A DNA stretch of 64,000 bases from JBGSKY01 sp041740995 (GTDB taxonomy: Bacteria; Planctomycetota; Planctomycetia; Pirellulales; Pirellulaceae). The notes beneath the pieces are model-generated. The model saw only the letters and a program-made list of their open reading frames with translations. It ran no database searches and was not told the origin of the DNA. The stretch is from NCBI GenBank assembly GCA_041740995.1, contig JBGSKY010000274.1, forward strand, positions 124,001 to 188,000. The letters are read 5' to 3'. The position numbers and the translations under genes were made by a program. Every line of letters starts with the position of its first letter. Positions within the stretch are counted from its first letter, which is position 1. Below are positions 8,985-18,036 of the stretch, one piece after another.

Positions 8985-9084
8985 CATTAGTGGCGCTTTA
9001 ACGGCCTGCAACGTGAATCATGCTCAAATTAAGTAGTCATTACAAGCCAGTTTTGCGCAATCTGATATCACTTGTGCGTCAATT

Positions 9085-10248
9085 ATGCGAAATGATTCCA
9101 AACGCATCGCGATGCTTATCGAGACCTCGAAGGCTTACGGCCGGGGGCTTCTTCGGGGGCTTGGTCAATACGCTCGGTTGCGTCGTGGATGGACGATTTA
9201 TGTCCAAGAGAGAGGTTTGAACGACCCAATCCCAGAATGGCTCTCTGGAGGAGATTTTGATGGCATTTTTCTGAGGACAAGCGAGCAGGCGACCGTCGAT
9301 GAAGTCTTGAATCTGCAAATTAAGACGGTCTTTTTAGGCGAAGAAGTTCCTGCGGGGCATCCCGCAGTTTTGAATGACGACGCGGCTTACGCATCGATGG
9401 CGGTGCAGCATTTTCGCCAGCGTGGCTTTAGGAATTTTGCGTTTGTAGGTATTTCTGGCGAGTGTTGGTCGGATATTCGACGTGACGCATTTAAGTCTGA
9501 GGTCGAGAGGATTGGCGCCACTGCCCATATTATTGAACCGACCTCAGCGACCAATCCGAGCTCATGGAGCGACGTTCAGCGGAAGTTGACGCAGTGGTTG
9601 CAAGGCTTGCCCACGCCGATTGGAATTCTATGCTGTTACGACGGGATTGCACGAAACGTTTTAGACGCTTGCCGTGATTCAAACTTGCTTGTACCTGAGC
9701 AGGTTGCAGTAATCGGCGTCGACAATGATCAAGTGTTGTGCGAAGTCTGTGATCCACCGCTGACGAGTATTTCACCGAACACAGCGCAACTTGCAGCAGT
9801 GGCTGGTTCGTTATTATCGAGGCTCATTGATGGTGAACAGCTCAGCGAAACTGTAATTGTTCCGCCACAAGGCATCGTCGCGCGAGCGAGTACGGATATA
9901 GTCGCGGTTGAAGACCCCTGTGTGGCGCGTGCTCTAGGCATGATTCGGCGAGTCGCTTGCGATGGAATTGCCGTCGTGGACGTGCTGGGTGAACTGCCAA
10001 TTTCAAGACGAACTTTGGAGCGACGTTTTCAAGCTCTCTTGGGAACAACCTTGCAAGAAGAGATCTCGCGAGTGCGGCTGCAACGAGTTAAAGAGTTGCT
10101 TGTTCAAAGCGATCTTAGTCTTCAAGAGATTACGAATCTAAGCGGCTACAATTATGCTTCGTACATGATTTCTCAGTTTCGAAAATCGGAAGGTTTGACG
10201 CCACAGCAATTTCGCATCAAACGACGCGTTGAACATCAGGAGACGTAG
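9085..10248 (+). CDS. XylR-like AraC family transcriptional regulator with LacI-type sensor domain
   Basis: A 387-residue regulator, close in length to E. coli XylR (392). Residues about 6-270 form a periplasmic-binding-protein/LacI-like sugar-sensing domain: IAMLIETSKAYGRGLLRGL, FDGIFLR, FLGEEVPAGHPAVLNDDAA, FAFVGISG, and VAVIGVDNDQVLCE followed by PPLTSISPN. The C-terminal ~105 residues are an AraC double helix-turn-helix: ISRRTLERRF..LLGTTLQEEI, then LSLQEITNLSGYNYASYMISQF and the end motif EGLTPQQFRIKR. It probably senses the sugar catabolised by the divergent epimerase/reductase operon and acts in the intervening 272 bp. The 3' end converges with the acyltransferase gene 24 bp away. Confidence 0.92.
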   Translation: MRNDSKRIAMLIETSKAYGRGLLRGLGQYARLRRGWTIYVQERGLNDPIPEWLSGGDFDGIFLRTSEQATVDEVLNLQIKTVFLGEEVPAGHPAVLNDDAAYASMAVQHFRQRGFRNFAFVGISGECWSDIRRDAFKSEVERIGATAHIIEPTSATNPSSWSDVQRKLTQWLQGLPTPIGILCCYDGIARNVLDACRDSNLLVPEQVAVIGVDNDQVLCEVCDPPLTSISPNTAQLAAVAGSLLSRLIDGEQLSETVIVPPQGIVARASTDIVAVEDPCVARALGMIRRVACDGIAVVDVLGELPISRRTLERRFQALLGTTLQEEISRVRLQRVKELLVQSDLSLQEITNLSGYNYASYMISQFRKSEGLTPQQFRIKRRVEHQET

Positions 10249-10272
10249 CTTTCAAAGTTGAAGCGTTGTGCG

Positions 10273-10980
10273 TCAAGCAGCTTTGGCAGTCGCGCAATTC
10301 GAATTGAACGTCGATTCCGATCGATCATGCCTTTGCTCTAATTCGTAGATTGCTGATTGAATTCTCAGGCGAAACGAATCGGATGATTCCCCCGCCGCAG
10401 CATAAAGTGGCTTGCCGAAGTAGCCATCAATTCTTGCGAAAGGTTTTGGGATTTGCAGACGGTCCCAGGCTTTCGTTAAAACCCACCTTTTCGAAGCGAT
10501 TGCAATCATTGGTAGAACCGCTGCGCCAGTTTGCATGCTCAGAACCGCTGCTCCTTTGTGGACTACGCCGCGCGGTCCTGCGGGGCCATCCACGGCAAGG
10601 TATGCCGGTTTGCCAGATTTGACGTGCTGCTCTAATTGTTCAAGAGCGGCCAGGCCGCCCTTGGAAGCTTTCCCCTTGCGTTGCCCTGACCCACGAAACG
10701 GAACGATGCCACGCATCCACAGAGCTGGAACAATAATTTGACCGTCGAAGTTTTTTGAGACCATCGCGCCGGTTCCTGGTTCTCCATCGATCGCCGCCGA
10801 CACTTGATGAGCGTGCATGACAGCGTAGATATAAGTTCGCCCGTTGGATCGCAGCAATTCACGTGGGTCGTCATGCAGGTGGATTTTGCAAGTTATCCTG
10901 AGGATCAGCACTGCAAGAGCGGCTGCCCACGAGACCACAAAGATTTCAAAACGTTTCCGCAGCGATCGAAGTTTGGACAT
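10273..10980 (-). CDS. DUF374 lysophospholipid acyltransferase family protein
   Basis: A 235-residue protein with an N-terminal hydrophobic anchor (about residues 12-28) and a DUF374-type glycerolipid acyltransferase domain: YAVMHAHQVSAAID as the H-containing acyl-transfer motif, then VSKNFDGQIIVPALWMRG, PFRGSGQRKGKASKGGLAAL, AYLAVDGPAGPRGVVHKGAA and VLPMIAIASKRWVL. DUF374 proteins resemble LPLAT/lipid A acyltransferases and are common in Gram-negative bacteria; their acceptor is mostly unknown. The gene stands alone on its strand and converges with the XylR-like gene. The role is probably in membrane or outer-membrane lipid assembly (inference). Confidence 0.85.
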   Translation of the reverse strand: MSKLRSLRKRFEIFVVSWAAALAVLILRITCKIHLHDDPRELLRSNGRTYIYAVMHAHQVSAAIDGEPGTGAMVSKNFDGQIIVPALWMRGIVPFRGSGQRKGKASKGGLAALEQLEQHVKSGKPAYLAVDGPAGPRGVVHKGAAVLSMQTGAAVLPMIAIASKRWVLTKAWDRLQIPKPFARIDGYFGKPLYAAAGESSDSFRLRIQSAIYELEQRHDRSESTFNSNCATAKAA

Positions 10981-11272
10981 AATTGATCAAGAACGTAGTG
11001 TTTAAAGTGGAACCAGCATCACTACGCAATCGGTCGGTTTGAAGTCAAGACGATCACTTAGAAAGTGACCTCATCGATCAAAAATTTATTCGCTCATCGC
11101 AGATATGCAGCAATCAAAACTCGGGAGTATTCAGCAACTTCATTCGTTCCGATTGGTCCAATAAGGTATGATGACCAAAGCGCAAATCACGCGACCATTC
11201 AGCCGGCACCGGCCTCAGCGTTCCTTTACGCAGCCGCGCAAATTGACGTTTGACTTTTGGAGACATACATCT

Positions 11273-14200
11273 ATGCGAGACTTCTTTTCAGCGACCAAGT
11301 TTCTCATCAGCTTTTCGGTGATGATTGCCGCCACACTGTCGGTCTCTGCGGCTGATTCTATTGTGCCATGGCGAGTTGGCTTTTCGCGAGTAGATGTAAC
11401 ACCTAGTGAGCCGGTGCGGATGGCTGGTTATGGAAATCGTGATCATCCTAGCGAGGCTGTTGATACGCCTTTGTACGTTCGTTGCATGGCGTTAAAAAGC
11501 GAAAAGAACGACGACGTTTCATTGCTGATATCGGTGGACACAATTGGCATGCGAGGCGAGATGACGTCCGAACTCGCTGCGGAGATCCAAGACAATTTTG
11601 CGGTGCCTCGCGAGCGAATCGTATTCACCAGTACGCATACCCACTGCGGACCGGTTTTAGCCAATGAGCTGCCGAATATTTTTGAGGTACCACTTAACGA
11701 TGAAGAGAAAGCGGCTGGTGGGCCTTACAAACAAAAACTGAATCGAGGAATCATTGCTGCTGTCGGACAAGCGATGAGAAATTTCAAAGACGCAAAGTTA
11801 TCGTATGGAGTCGGCCAGGCGAACTTTGCAGCCAATCGTCGCGTGCTGACCAATGGGCGATGGACTGGATTCGGCGTCCAAGCTGATGGTCCTGTAGATC
11901 ACAGTGTCCCCATATTGCGGATCACTGATGCGTCAGATGCCTTGTTAGGTGTGGTCTTTAACTACGCTTGTCATTGCACAACACTCGGGGGCGAATACTA
12001 CAACATCAACGCCGAATGGGCCGGCTATGCGACGACGAAAATCGAAGCGGAACATCCAGGCGCATTCGCAATTTGTACGATCGGCTGCGGTGCAGACGCG
12101 AATCCTGAGCCGCGAGGAACTGTTGATATTGCAAAACTACATGGCAGAACGATGGCAACTGAAGTTGAACGGGTCATTGGTTCGGACATGTTCAAAATCG
12201 ATCATCCGATGGAATGCCGATTCGATTATGCCGCGTTAGCATTCGAACTGCCCAGTAAAGCCGAATTGCAACAGCGTTTAAGTGATCCGAACGTTCAAAC
12301 TAAACGGCACGCCGAACAGTTGCTGCAAGTGATTCGCGAAGAAGGTCGTCTGCCGGCAACACAACCAGTGCCGATTCAATCGTGGCAGTTTGGTGACCAG
12401 CTAACCATGGTCTTCTTAGGTGGTGAAGTCGTAGTTGATTATGCGATTCGACTAAAGCAAACTTTGGACATTGAACATCTGTGGGTGACTGCTTATGCAA
12501 ATGATGTTCTAGGATATATCGCAAGTGAAAAAATGCGTGCCGAAGGTGGCTATGAATATAACCGCAGTGGAGTTCTTTATGGATTACCAGGACCTTGGGC
12601 AGCGGGTACTGAAGACTTGCTTGTGCAACGGGTGGTCGAGTTGTTGCGAGAGCGCGGTCGCCCCAAACCGTTGTCGCTCCAAGAATCAATCAAATCATTT
12701 GTTTTACCCGATGACTACGAATTGCGATTGGTTGCTTCCGAACCTCTGATTGTCGATCCGATCAATATGGCATTTGACAGCCTGGGTCGATTGTGGGTGG
12801 TTGAAATGAGCGATTACCCCGAAGGAAAAGCTGGTGGAGTGATTAAAACGCTGTCGGACTCCGATGGTGATGGTGTGTTCGACAGGGCAACTGAGTTTTT
12901 ATCTGACCTATCATTTCCAACTGGCGTCTTTCCTTGGAAAGATGGTGTGCTGATTTCCTCGGCGCCCGACATTCTATTTGCTCGCGATATCGATGGAGAC
13001 GGCGTTGCAGACGAAGTTGAAACGCTGTACACCGGCTTTCGTCTGGCCAACCCGCAACATCGCATCAATGGCTTTAGCTACGGCCTGGATCATTCGTTGC
13101 ATCTAGCCAGTGGTGATAATCTTGGCCTGCTCAAAAGTGTCAAGACAGGCGAAGAAATTGACGCATCTGGTCACGACGTACAAATCTGGCCGGAATCTGG
13201 TCGGCTCGCGGCGACGAGTGGACGGTCGCAGTATGTTCGCAGTCGCAACGAATGGGGCGAATGGTTTGGAAGTGATAATTCTCGACCGATGTTTCACTTT
13301 CCGATCGCCGACGAGAAACTAAAACGAAACTCAGCCGTAGTTTTTAAGGCCAGTTCGCAACAGATGTTTTCCCCGCCAGTTGCGCCGCCGGTTTATCCAA
13401 TAACTTCATCAAGCGAAAGGTTCAATGATCTGTTCGCCGCTAATCGGTTTACTTCTGCTTGCAGCGCGATTGTTGCTTGCTCGCCACATTTCTTTGTCGA
13501 CGATAAACAACAGAAACGGCAGAGTGTTTTTGTCTGCGAACCGGTGCATAATTTGGTTCATCGATCGGCACTTATACTCGACGGAGCGACTTATCGATGC
13601 GAGCGAGTCGAGCAGGAGCAGTCCACCGAGTTCCTTCGCTCAAGGGACCCGTGGTTCCGGCCCGTTAGGGCGATGATTGGACCGGAAGGTGATCTGTACA
13701 TAGTCGACATGTATCGCGAAACGATCGAACATCCTGAATGGATTCCACAAGCCTGGCAGGCGACGCTGAATTTGCGAGCAGGCAGTGATCGAGGTCGAAT
13801 TTATCGAATCTCAGCGCGTGATGCTTATGTTCCTACGCAAATGCCGCTAGACAGTCTTTCGTCAATTGAACTTGTCGAGCAATTGAGATCACCTGTTGGA
13901 ACACGCCGAGACATGGCGCATCAATTGATTATCGAACGGGCCGACGATTCCGCGACAGAAATGTTGAGTGCTATGGCCATTGACCAGTCCAACCCCGAAG
14001 CACAGGTCCATGCACTTTCAATTTTAGATATACAAAACCGGTTGACTACAAGTTTGCTTTCTGAGTCGCTTACTACCAATCATCCCGGCGTGTTGCTTGT
14101 AGCTATTGAACTTGCGGCTTCAAGGTTGCCGTCTGAATCAAGCTTGCTTGAGCAGCTCGACAAATGCGGCAAGCATCCTGACCTCCGCGTTGTGAAGCAA

Positions 14201-15493
14201 ACAGCATTAGCGCTTGGGCAAACGGAAGATCCTGAGGCGGCCAGCATTTTAGCAGGTATGATTTTGTCAGATCGAATCGATTTTTGGACCGCGGCAGCAA
14301 TCAGTTCGTCGCTCAAGCATCACGCACCGACCATTCTAGACGAGTTGATTCCAAAGCTCAGTGCTGGTGCTCATTCGGTGCCAATAAGCACGCAGCTACT
14401 GACTGATTTGATCGCGACCTCTGCCAATGATGGCGCCGATGTGTTAGACGATTTCGGTCCGCTGTTTTCTGATTCGCAAACAGATATTGCCAATCAGATT
14501 CGACTTGCAGCAAGTCTTACCAAGGCCTTGGATTCGCGCCGGCGAGAACAATTCAGCGCGTTGCTTCGGCCGGTCTATTCTCGCGCCATCGATTGCGTTG
14601 GTGATTCCGTTGCTGATGAAAAATTGAGGTGTGAATCGCTTAGTCTGGTCGGTATCGGAATTGGTTCTTCTGCGGACGAAAAATCATTGCTGCTGGACTT
14701 GCTGACTCCCAAAACGCCTTTGGCAATTCAGCGTCAAGCGCTTGACCGAATGGCCCAATTTACTGATGCCCAAACGTGCGGTGAAATAATCGATCAATGG
14801 CCGTCAATGTCAGAGCCAGTGCGTCAGCATGCGATTAACGGAATGTTGGGCCGCAAAAGTTGGGCGAAAGAGCTAGTCACTGCCTTGCGATCAAATAAAA
14901 TCAAATTAGTTGATCTTTCCCCATCGGCGAGACAGCAACTGATGCAAAGTGATCCGCAGTCCATGCAAGTTTTTGCTGACAGTGCAACTTCAGGAAAAGC
15001 TTCACTAGACAAGCAAACTCTGGTGAAAGACTACTTGACCCGAATGCAAAGCGACAAAGAGGCGTTACCTGACATCGAGCGCGGGGCAATTCTCTTCAGA
15101 CAGCAATGTGCGGCGTGTCATAGTTCAACTGTCGATCGTGCGGCGGTCGGCGCGAATCTGAGCAATCTCACTGATCGAAGGACGGAAACGTTAATTACGG
15201 CGATTCTTGACCCCAATCGAGCCGTTGATCCGAAGTACCAAACTTTCGTCGTACAGTTGAATGACGATCGAGTTTTATTGGGCTTCATCGAGGAAGAAGT
15301 TGGCAGCAGTCTGACGATCGCGCATGCCGATGGAAATCGCAGTACGATTCGTCGTCAGGCAATCGATCAAGTCAAGGCTACTGGTTTGTCGCTCATGCCA
15401 GAAGGTTTAGAAGCTGTCATATCGCCAGACTCAATGCGCGATTTGATAGGCTATCTACAAAGCGAACCTGAGTCGAAGCAAACGATTCAATAA
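11273..15493 (+). CDS. Fusion: neutral ceramidase-like domain, PVC dehydrogenase propeller, HEAT repeats, cytochrome c
   Basis: A 1406-residue secreted protein. ATG 11273 is chosen because GGAGA lies 9 bases upstream and a signal peptide follows (FLISFSVMIAATLSVSAAD). Residues about 25-430 match the neutral/alkaline ceramidase N-terminal family: VGFSRVDVTP, RMAGYGNR, STHTHCGPVL, NYACHCTTLGGEYY. From about 480 the PVC-type membrane-bound dehydrogenase propeller begins (LVASEPLIVDPINMAFDSLGR) and runs to GRIYRIS near 855, including WFRPVRAMIGPEGDLYIVDMYR. Helical HEAT-like repeats span about 870-1240. A cytochrome-c-like C-terminal domain has CAACH near residue 1277, followed by AILDPNRAVDPKYQTFVVQL. 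Ceramidase-like domains in planctomycetes are usually separate proteins, so the fusion is notable. No operon partner is visible. Confidence 0.9.
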   Translation: MRDFFSATKFLISFSVMIAATLSVSAADSIVPWRVGFSRVDVTPSEPVRMAGYGNRDHPSEAVDTPLYVRCMALKSEKNDDVSLLISVDTIGMRGEMTSELAAEIQDNFAVPRERIVFTSTHTHCGPVLANELPNIFEVPLNDEEKAAGGPYKQKLNRGIIAAVGQAMRNFKDAKLSYGVGQANFAANRRVLTNGRWTGFGVQADGPVDHSVPILRITDASDALLGVVFNYACHCTTLGGEYYNINAEWAGYATTKIEAEHPGAFAICTIGCGADANPEPRGTVDIAKLHGRTMATEVERVIGSDMFKIDHPMECRFDYAALAFELPSKAELQQRLSDPNVQTKRHAEQLLQVIREEGRLPATQPVPIQSWQFGDQLTMVFLGGEVVVDYAIRLKQTLDIEHLWVTAYANDVLGYIASEKMRAEGGYEYNRSGVLYGLPGPWAAGTEDLLVQRVVELLRERGRPKPLSLQESIKSFVLPDDYELRLVASEPLIVDPINMAFDSLGRLWVVEMSDYPEGKAGGVIKTLSDSDGDGVFDRATEFLSDLSFPTGVFPWKDGVLISSAPDILFARDIDGDGVADEVETLYTGFRLANPQHRINGFSYGLDHSLHLASGDNLGLLKSVKTGEEIDASGHDVQIWPESGRLAATSGRSQYVRSRNEWGEWFGSDNSRPMFHFPIADEKLKRNSAVVFKASSQQMFSPPVAPPVYPITSSSERFNDLFAANRFTSACSAIVACSPHFFVDDKQQKRQSVFVCEPVHNLVHRSALILDGATYRCERVEQEQSTEFLRSRDPWFRPVRAMIGPEGDLYIVDMYRETIEHPEWIPQAWQATLNLRAGSDRGRIYRISARDAYVPTQMPLDSLSSIELVEQLRSPVGTRRDMAHQLIIERADDSATEMLSAMAIDQSNPEAQVHALSILDIQNRLTTSLLSESLTTNHPGVLLVAIELAASRLPSESSLLEQLDKCGKHPDLRVVKQTALALGQTEDPEAASILAGMILSDRIDFWTAAAISSSLKHHAPTILDELIPKLSAGAHSVPISTQLLTDLIATSANDGADVLDDFGPLFSDSQTDIANQIRLAASLTKALDSRRREQFSALLRPVYSRAIDCVGDSVADEKLRCESLSLVGIGIGSSADEKSLLLDLLTPKTPLAIQRQALDRMAQFTDAQTCGEIIDQWPSMSEPVRQHAINGMLGRKSWAKELVTALRSNKIKLVDLSPSARQQLMQSDPQSMQVFADSATSGKASLDKQTLVKDYLTRMQSDKEALPDIERGAILFRQQCAACHSSTVDRAAVGANLSNLTDRRTETLITAILDPNRAVDPKYQTFVVQLNDDRVLLGFIEEEVGSSLTIAHADGNRSTIRRQAIDQVKATGLSLMPEGLEAVISPDSMRDLIGYLQSEPESKQTIQ

Positions 15494-15689
15494 AACGACT
15501 TTGGTTTCGATGGACTGATTTGTGAGGCAGCTTGCCCACTAGATAAAGCCATACATGCGGACTTGCTGCCTACTCATAATAAAAAGTTCGGCGAATTGGT
15601 GGAACAGTTCGTAGTCATCTCTGGCACATTTTCGTGCCCGTTCAGCGTGAGCGGTTACAACTTTTCTTATCACTTAAGCATCACACAAA

Positions 15690-16562
15690 TTGATTCCTCT
15701 TATCGAAGGCAAGTCTATTCGTTCCGCGATTGATGGAAACATCACTTCTTCCGGTGCAGTGACCCCAAAAAATTCACTTGGTCGTTGGAGTCGTTGCATT
15801 GGCATCGGGCTAATCATTGTTGGTTTGATTCAGTCATTCGTATTTTTGCGGATACATTTCAACACTTTGAGCAATGCGTGGGAAGGTCCGATATCAATGC
15901 GGAAGCCGATCTTGTTTTCAATATCTGGCGGTCTAACGCTTTGGTCGTTAGGAAGGTTGATAAGCTGGCTTGAGGCTCCGGTAAACGGCCGAATGTTTTA
16001 TGCAACGATTGATCGGCTGTTAGCCGTGGCGATGTTTGCCGAGATCAGTCTGATAACCATTCAGACTTATAGGGGTGTCCGGTCACATTTCAATGTTGCC
16101 TCGACAATTGATAGTCGCATCGAGTACGCGATGACTGGACTGATAACCGTCGTCGTGCTGATCGTCATTTTTCTAACGATACAGTGTTTCTACTCGCTCA
16201 AATTGCCAAAGGATTGGCTACTAGCAACTCGAAGCGGAATGATATTTTTGCTGTTGTCCTGTGCTATCGGATTTGTAATTTCTTGGTGGGGGCACCATCA
16301 AATTAACCAAGGTGCTGCGCCCGAAATCGTCGGCAACGCTGGAGTCGCAAAGTTTCCGCATGGAGTTGCGCTACATGCGATTCAATTGCTTCCGCTGTTG
16401 GCTTGGATCAATGGCCGTTTGAGGTTTTGCGAAAAACGCTCGATGATTTTGGTAAGCCTGGCGATCGCCTTGACGACTTTGATGTTGCTGTACTCAATTG
16501 TACAGACGCTGGCAGGCCATTCGCGTTGGGACGCAGGTTGGCTGTTGAATAGTTTCAATTGA
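15690..16562 (+). CDS. Multi-pass membrane protein of unknown function
   Basis: About 290 residues with roughly seven hydrophobic segments: near residues 35-53 (IGIGLIIVGLIQSFVFL), 70-88, 105-122, 148-172, 182-200, 225-242 and 252-272. A conserved-looking loop GNAGVAKFPHGVALHAIQLLPLLAW lies before the penultimate TM, and the tail after the last TM is short. There is no signal peptide, kinase or transporter motif I recognise. The start is uncertain: TTG at 15690 has a weak ribosome site and a later GTG/TTG is possible, since the first 30 residues are polar. It follows the ceramidase-fusion gene by about 200 bp and converges on the HD-domain gene. No function is proposed. Confidence 0.7.
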   Translation: MIPLIEGKSIRSAIDGNITSSGAVTPKNSLGRWSRCIGIGLIIVGLIQSFVFLRIHFNTLSNAWEGPISMRKPILFSISGGLTLWSLGRLISWLEAPVNGRMFYATIDRLLAVAMFAEISLITIQTYRGVRSHFNVASTIDSRIEYAMTGLITVVVLIVIFLTIQCFYSLKLPKDWLLATRSGMIFLLLSCAIGFVISWWGHHQINQGAAPEIVGNAGVAKFPHGVALHAIQLLPLLAWINGRLRFCEKRSMILVSLAIALTTLMLLYSIVQTLAGHSRWDAGWLLNSFN

Positions 16563-16662
16563 CCCAACAGACGTCGAGCCGTTTTTTGACGTTTTCAAAT
16601 CATCGTGCGCTAACTTTCCCTAACTGCGTGAGATTCAGAGCAATCGTGGGGATGCGAATCCG

Positions 16663-17997
16663 CTAGTTCAAAAGTTTTGACATTGCTTTTGCAAAGTCAA
16701 AGCCACAAAGGGCTGCGTGACAGTGTGGGGCCACAAAAACTCGCACGCGTTTGACGATATTGTCGAACTGATTCGTTGCCAGTGTCTGGACGACTGGAGA
16801 AAGTTCGCCGAGTGGACGAAATTTGCCGTCACCCTGGCGGACCCGTACATCAAATTGCACTTCGAGCTTCGATGGCGGGGCATCAATCAAAATGTCAGTT
16901 GGCATCAGCGGCAAACCACTTGATTTTGCGACTAGTTTTGTCAGCTCGATGGAAAGCTTCACCATTTCGGCGTATGGACGTCTAGCGACTGCGCTGTGTA
17001 TGCTCGTGGATTCTAAAACACTTATTTCAGCGCCACGTTTGTATAGAGAACGGTTCGTGCCAAATAGACCTTCAATCATCGATTCACACGAAGTTCCTTC
17101 CAATGCGCTGCACAGCTTCATCTCCATTTGATCGTCAGAAAGATGCCGATGATAATTTAAGAATTGTACAGGGTCATCGAGATCGAAAATGCAACGTTGC
17201 AACATCGATGTTGCAGAACGAATCGCGTGGTGCCAGTAGACTTCTCGAAACATAACGTACCTTGCAAAGACCATCATCTCTGCCGCAGTAGTCGCTTTGT
17301 GTGTGATGGCGAGCGAATTGCGTTCGGTGTCAACGCACAATTGTCCGATCAATCTCGATTGATCAAAGTTATGACCATAAGGCACACCAGCGTGCATCGA
17401 ATCTCGTTCCAAGTAGTCCATTTTGTCGATGTCAATTGGTCCACTTAACATGCTTGCTAGCAATGGAAATCGGTTGACTGTGGACGGCTTTGTCGAACTA
17501 GGATTCAGCAAAGCATTCAGATCGGCGATCTCAAGCTGGAAATCATTTTCAATTAACGTTCGCAACTTCGGTTGCTCGAAGCATTCGGCTGCCAACAACT
17601 CGTGTCGAACAACACCGGGCAATCGCATGTCTTCGATTGCATGCGCGAAGGGGTAATGACCGACGTCGTGAAACAAAGCTGCGACTAGGAACAGCAAACA
17701 GTCCTGTTCAGAGCAACGCGAGCGGAATTCTTCGGTCTGAGCCAGACGCTCCAAGAACAGTAGAGCGTTGCGATAGACTCCCAGCGAATGCTCAAATCGC
17801 GAGTGCGTTGCACCTGGATAAACCAGTGCAACCAGTCCAAGTTGGCTGATCTTTCTTAAACGCAGAAACTCCGGCGAATCGATCAGACTTGCGATGCGTT
17901 TCGTGATCGGAATATCAACACCCGACGGGATTCGAATAATACGCTCGGCTGTTCGTAACGCCTTGAGCTCAGGAATATTCAAATAGGTGTCGGCCAT
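16663..17997 (-). CDS. HD-domain phosphohydrolase (dNTPase/YwfO-like)
   Basis: A 444-residue soluble protein of the HD superfamily. The metal-binding residues can be read: H65 and H70 in THSRFEHSLGV, the signature H110-D111 in ALFHDVGHYPFAHAIE, and a later Asp in the helix MSGPIDIDKMDYLERD. The layout matches the COG1078 group, which includes B. subtilis YwfO and is related to dGTP triphosphohydrolases and SAMHD1. These hydrolyse dNTPs or related phosphoesters. The C-terminal ~100 residues (IDAPPSKLEVQFDVRV) form a beta-rich accessory region usual in this group. It lies 39 bp downstream of terC on the same strand, so they may be cotranscribed. The substrate cannot be read from sequence. Confidence 0.88.
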   Translation of the reverse strand: MADTYLNIPELKALRTAERIIRIPSGVDIPITKRIASLIDSPEFLRLRKISQLGLVALVYPGATHSRFEHSLGVYRNALLFLERLAQTEEFRSRCSEQDCLLFLVAALFHDVGHYPFAHAIEDMRLPGVVRHELLAAECFEQPKLRTLIENDFQLEIADLNALLNPSSTKPSTVNRFPLLASMLSGPIDIDKMDYLERDSMHAGVPYGHNFDQSRLIGQLCVDTERNSLAITHKATTAAEMMVFARYVMFREVYWHHAIRSATSMLQRCIFDLDDPVQFLNYHRHLSDDQMEMKLCSALEGTSCESMIEGLFGTNRSLYKRGAEISVLESTSIHSAVARRPYAEMVKLSIELTKLVAKSSGLPLMPTDILIDAPPSKLEVQFDVRVRQGDGKFRPLGELSPVVQTLATNQFDNIVKRVRVFVAPHCHAALCGFDFAKAMSKLLN

Positions 17998-18036
17998 CAG
18001 TCAAGGTTCGGGTATTCGGTTCTGCGCATGCTATGG

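Noticed and set aside
15494..15640. GGCAGC...GCTGCC inverted repeat after the ceramidase-fusion gene
   Set aside because: The loop is long (about 40 bases) and no T-run follows, so it is not a convincing terminator or RNA.
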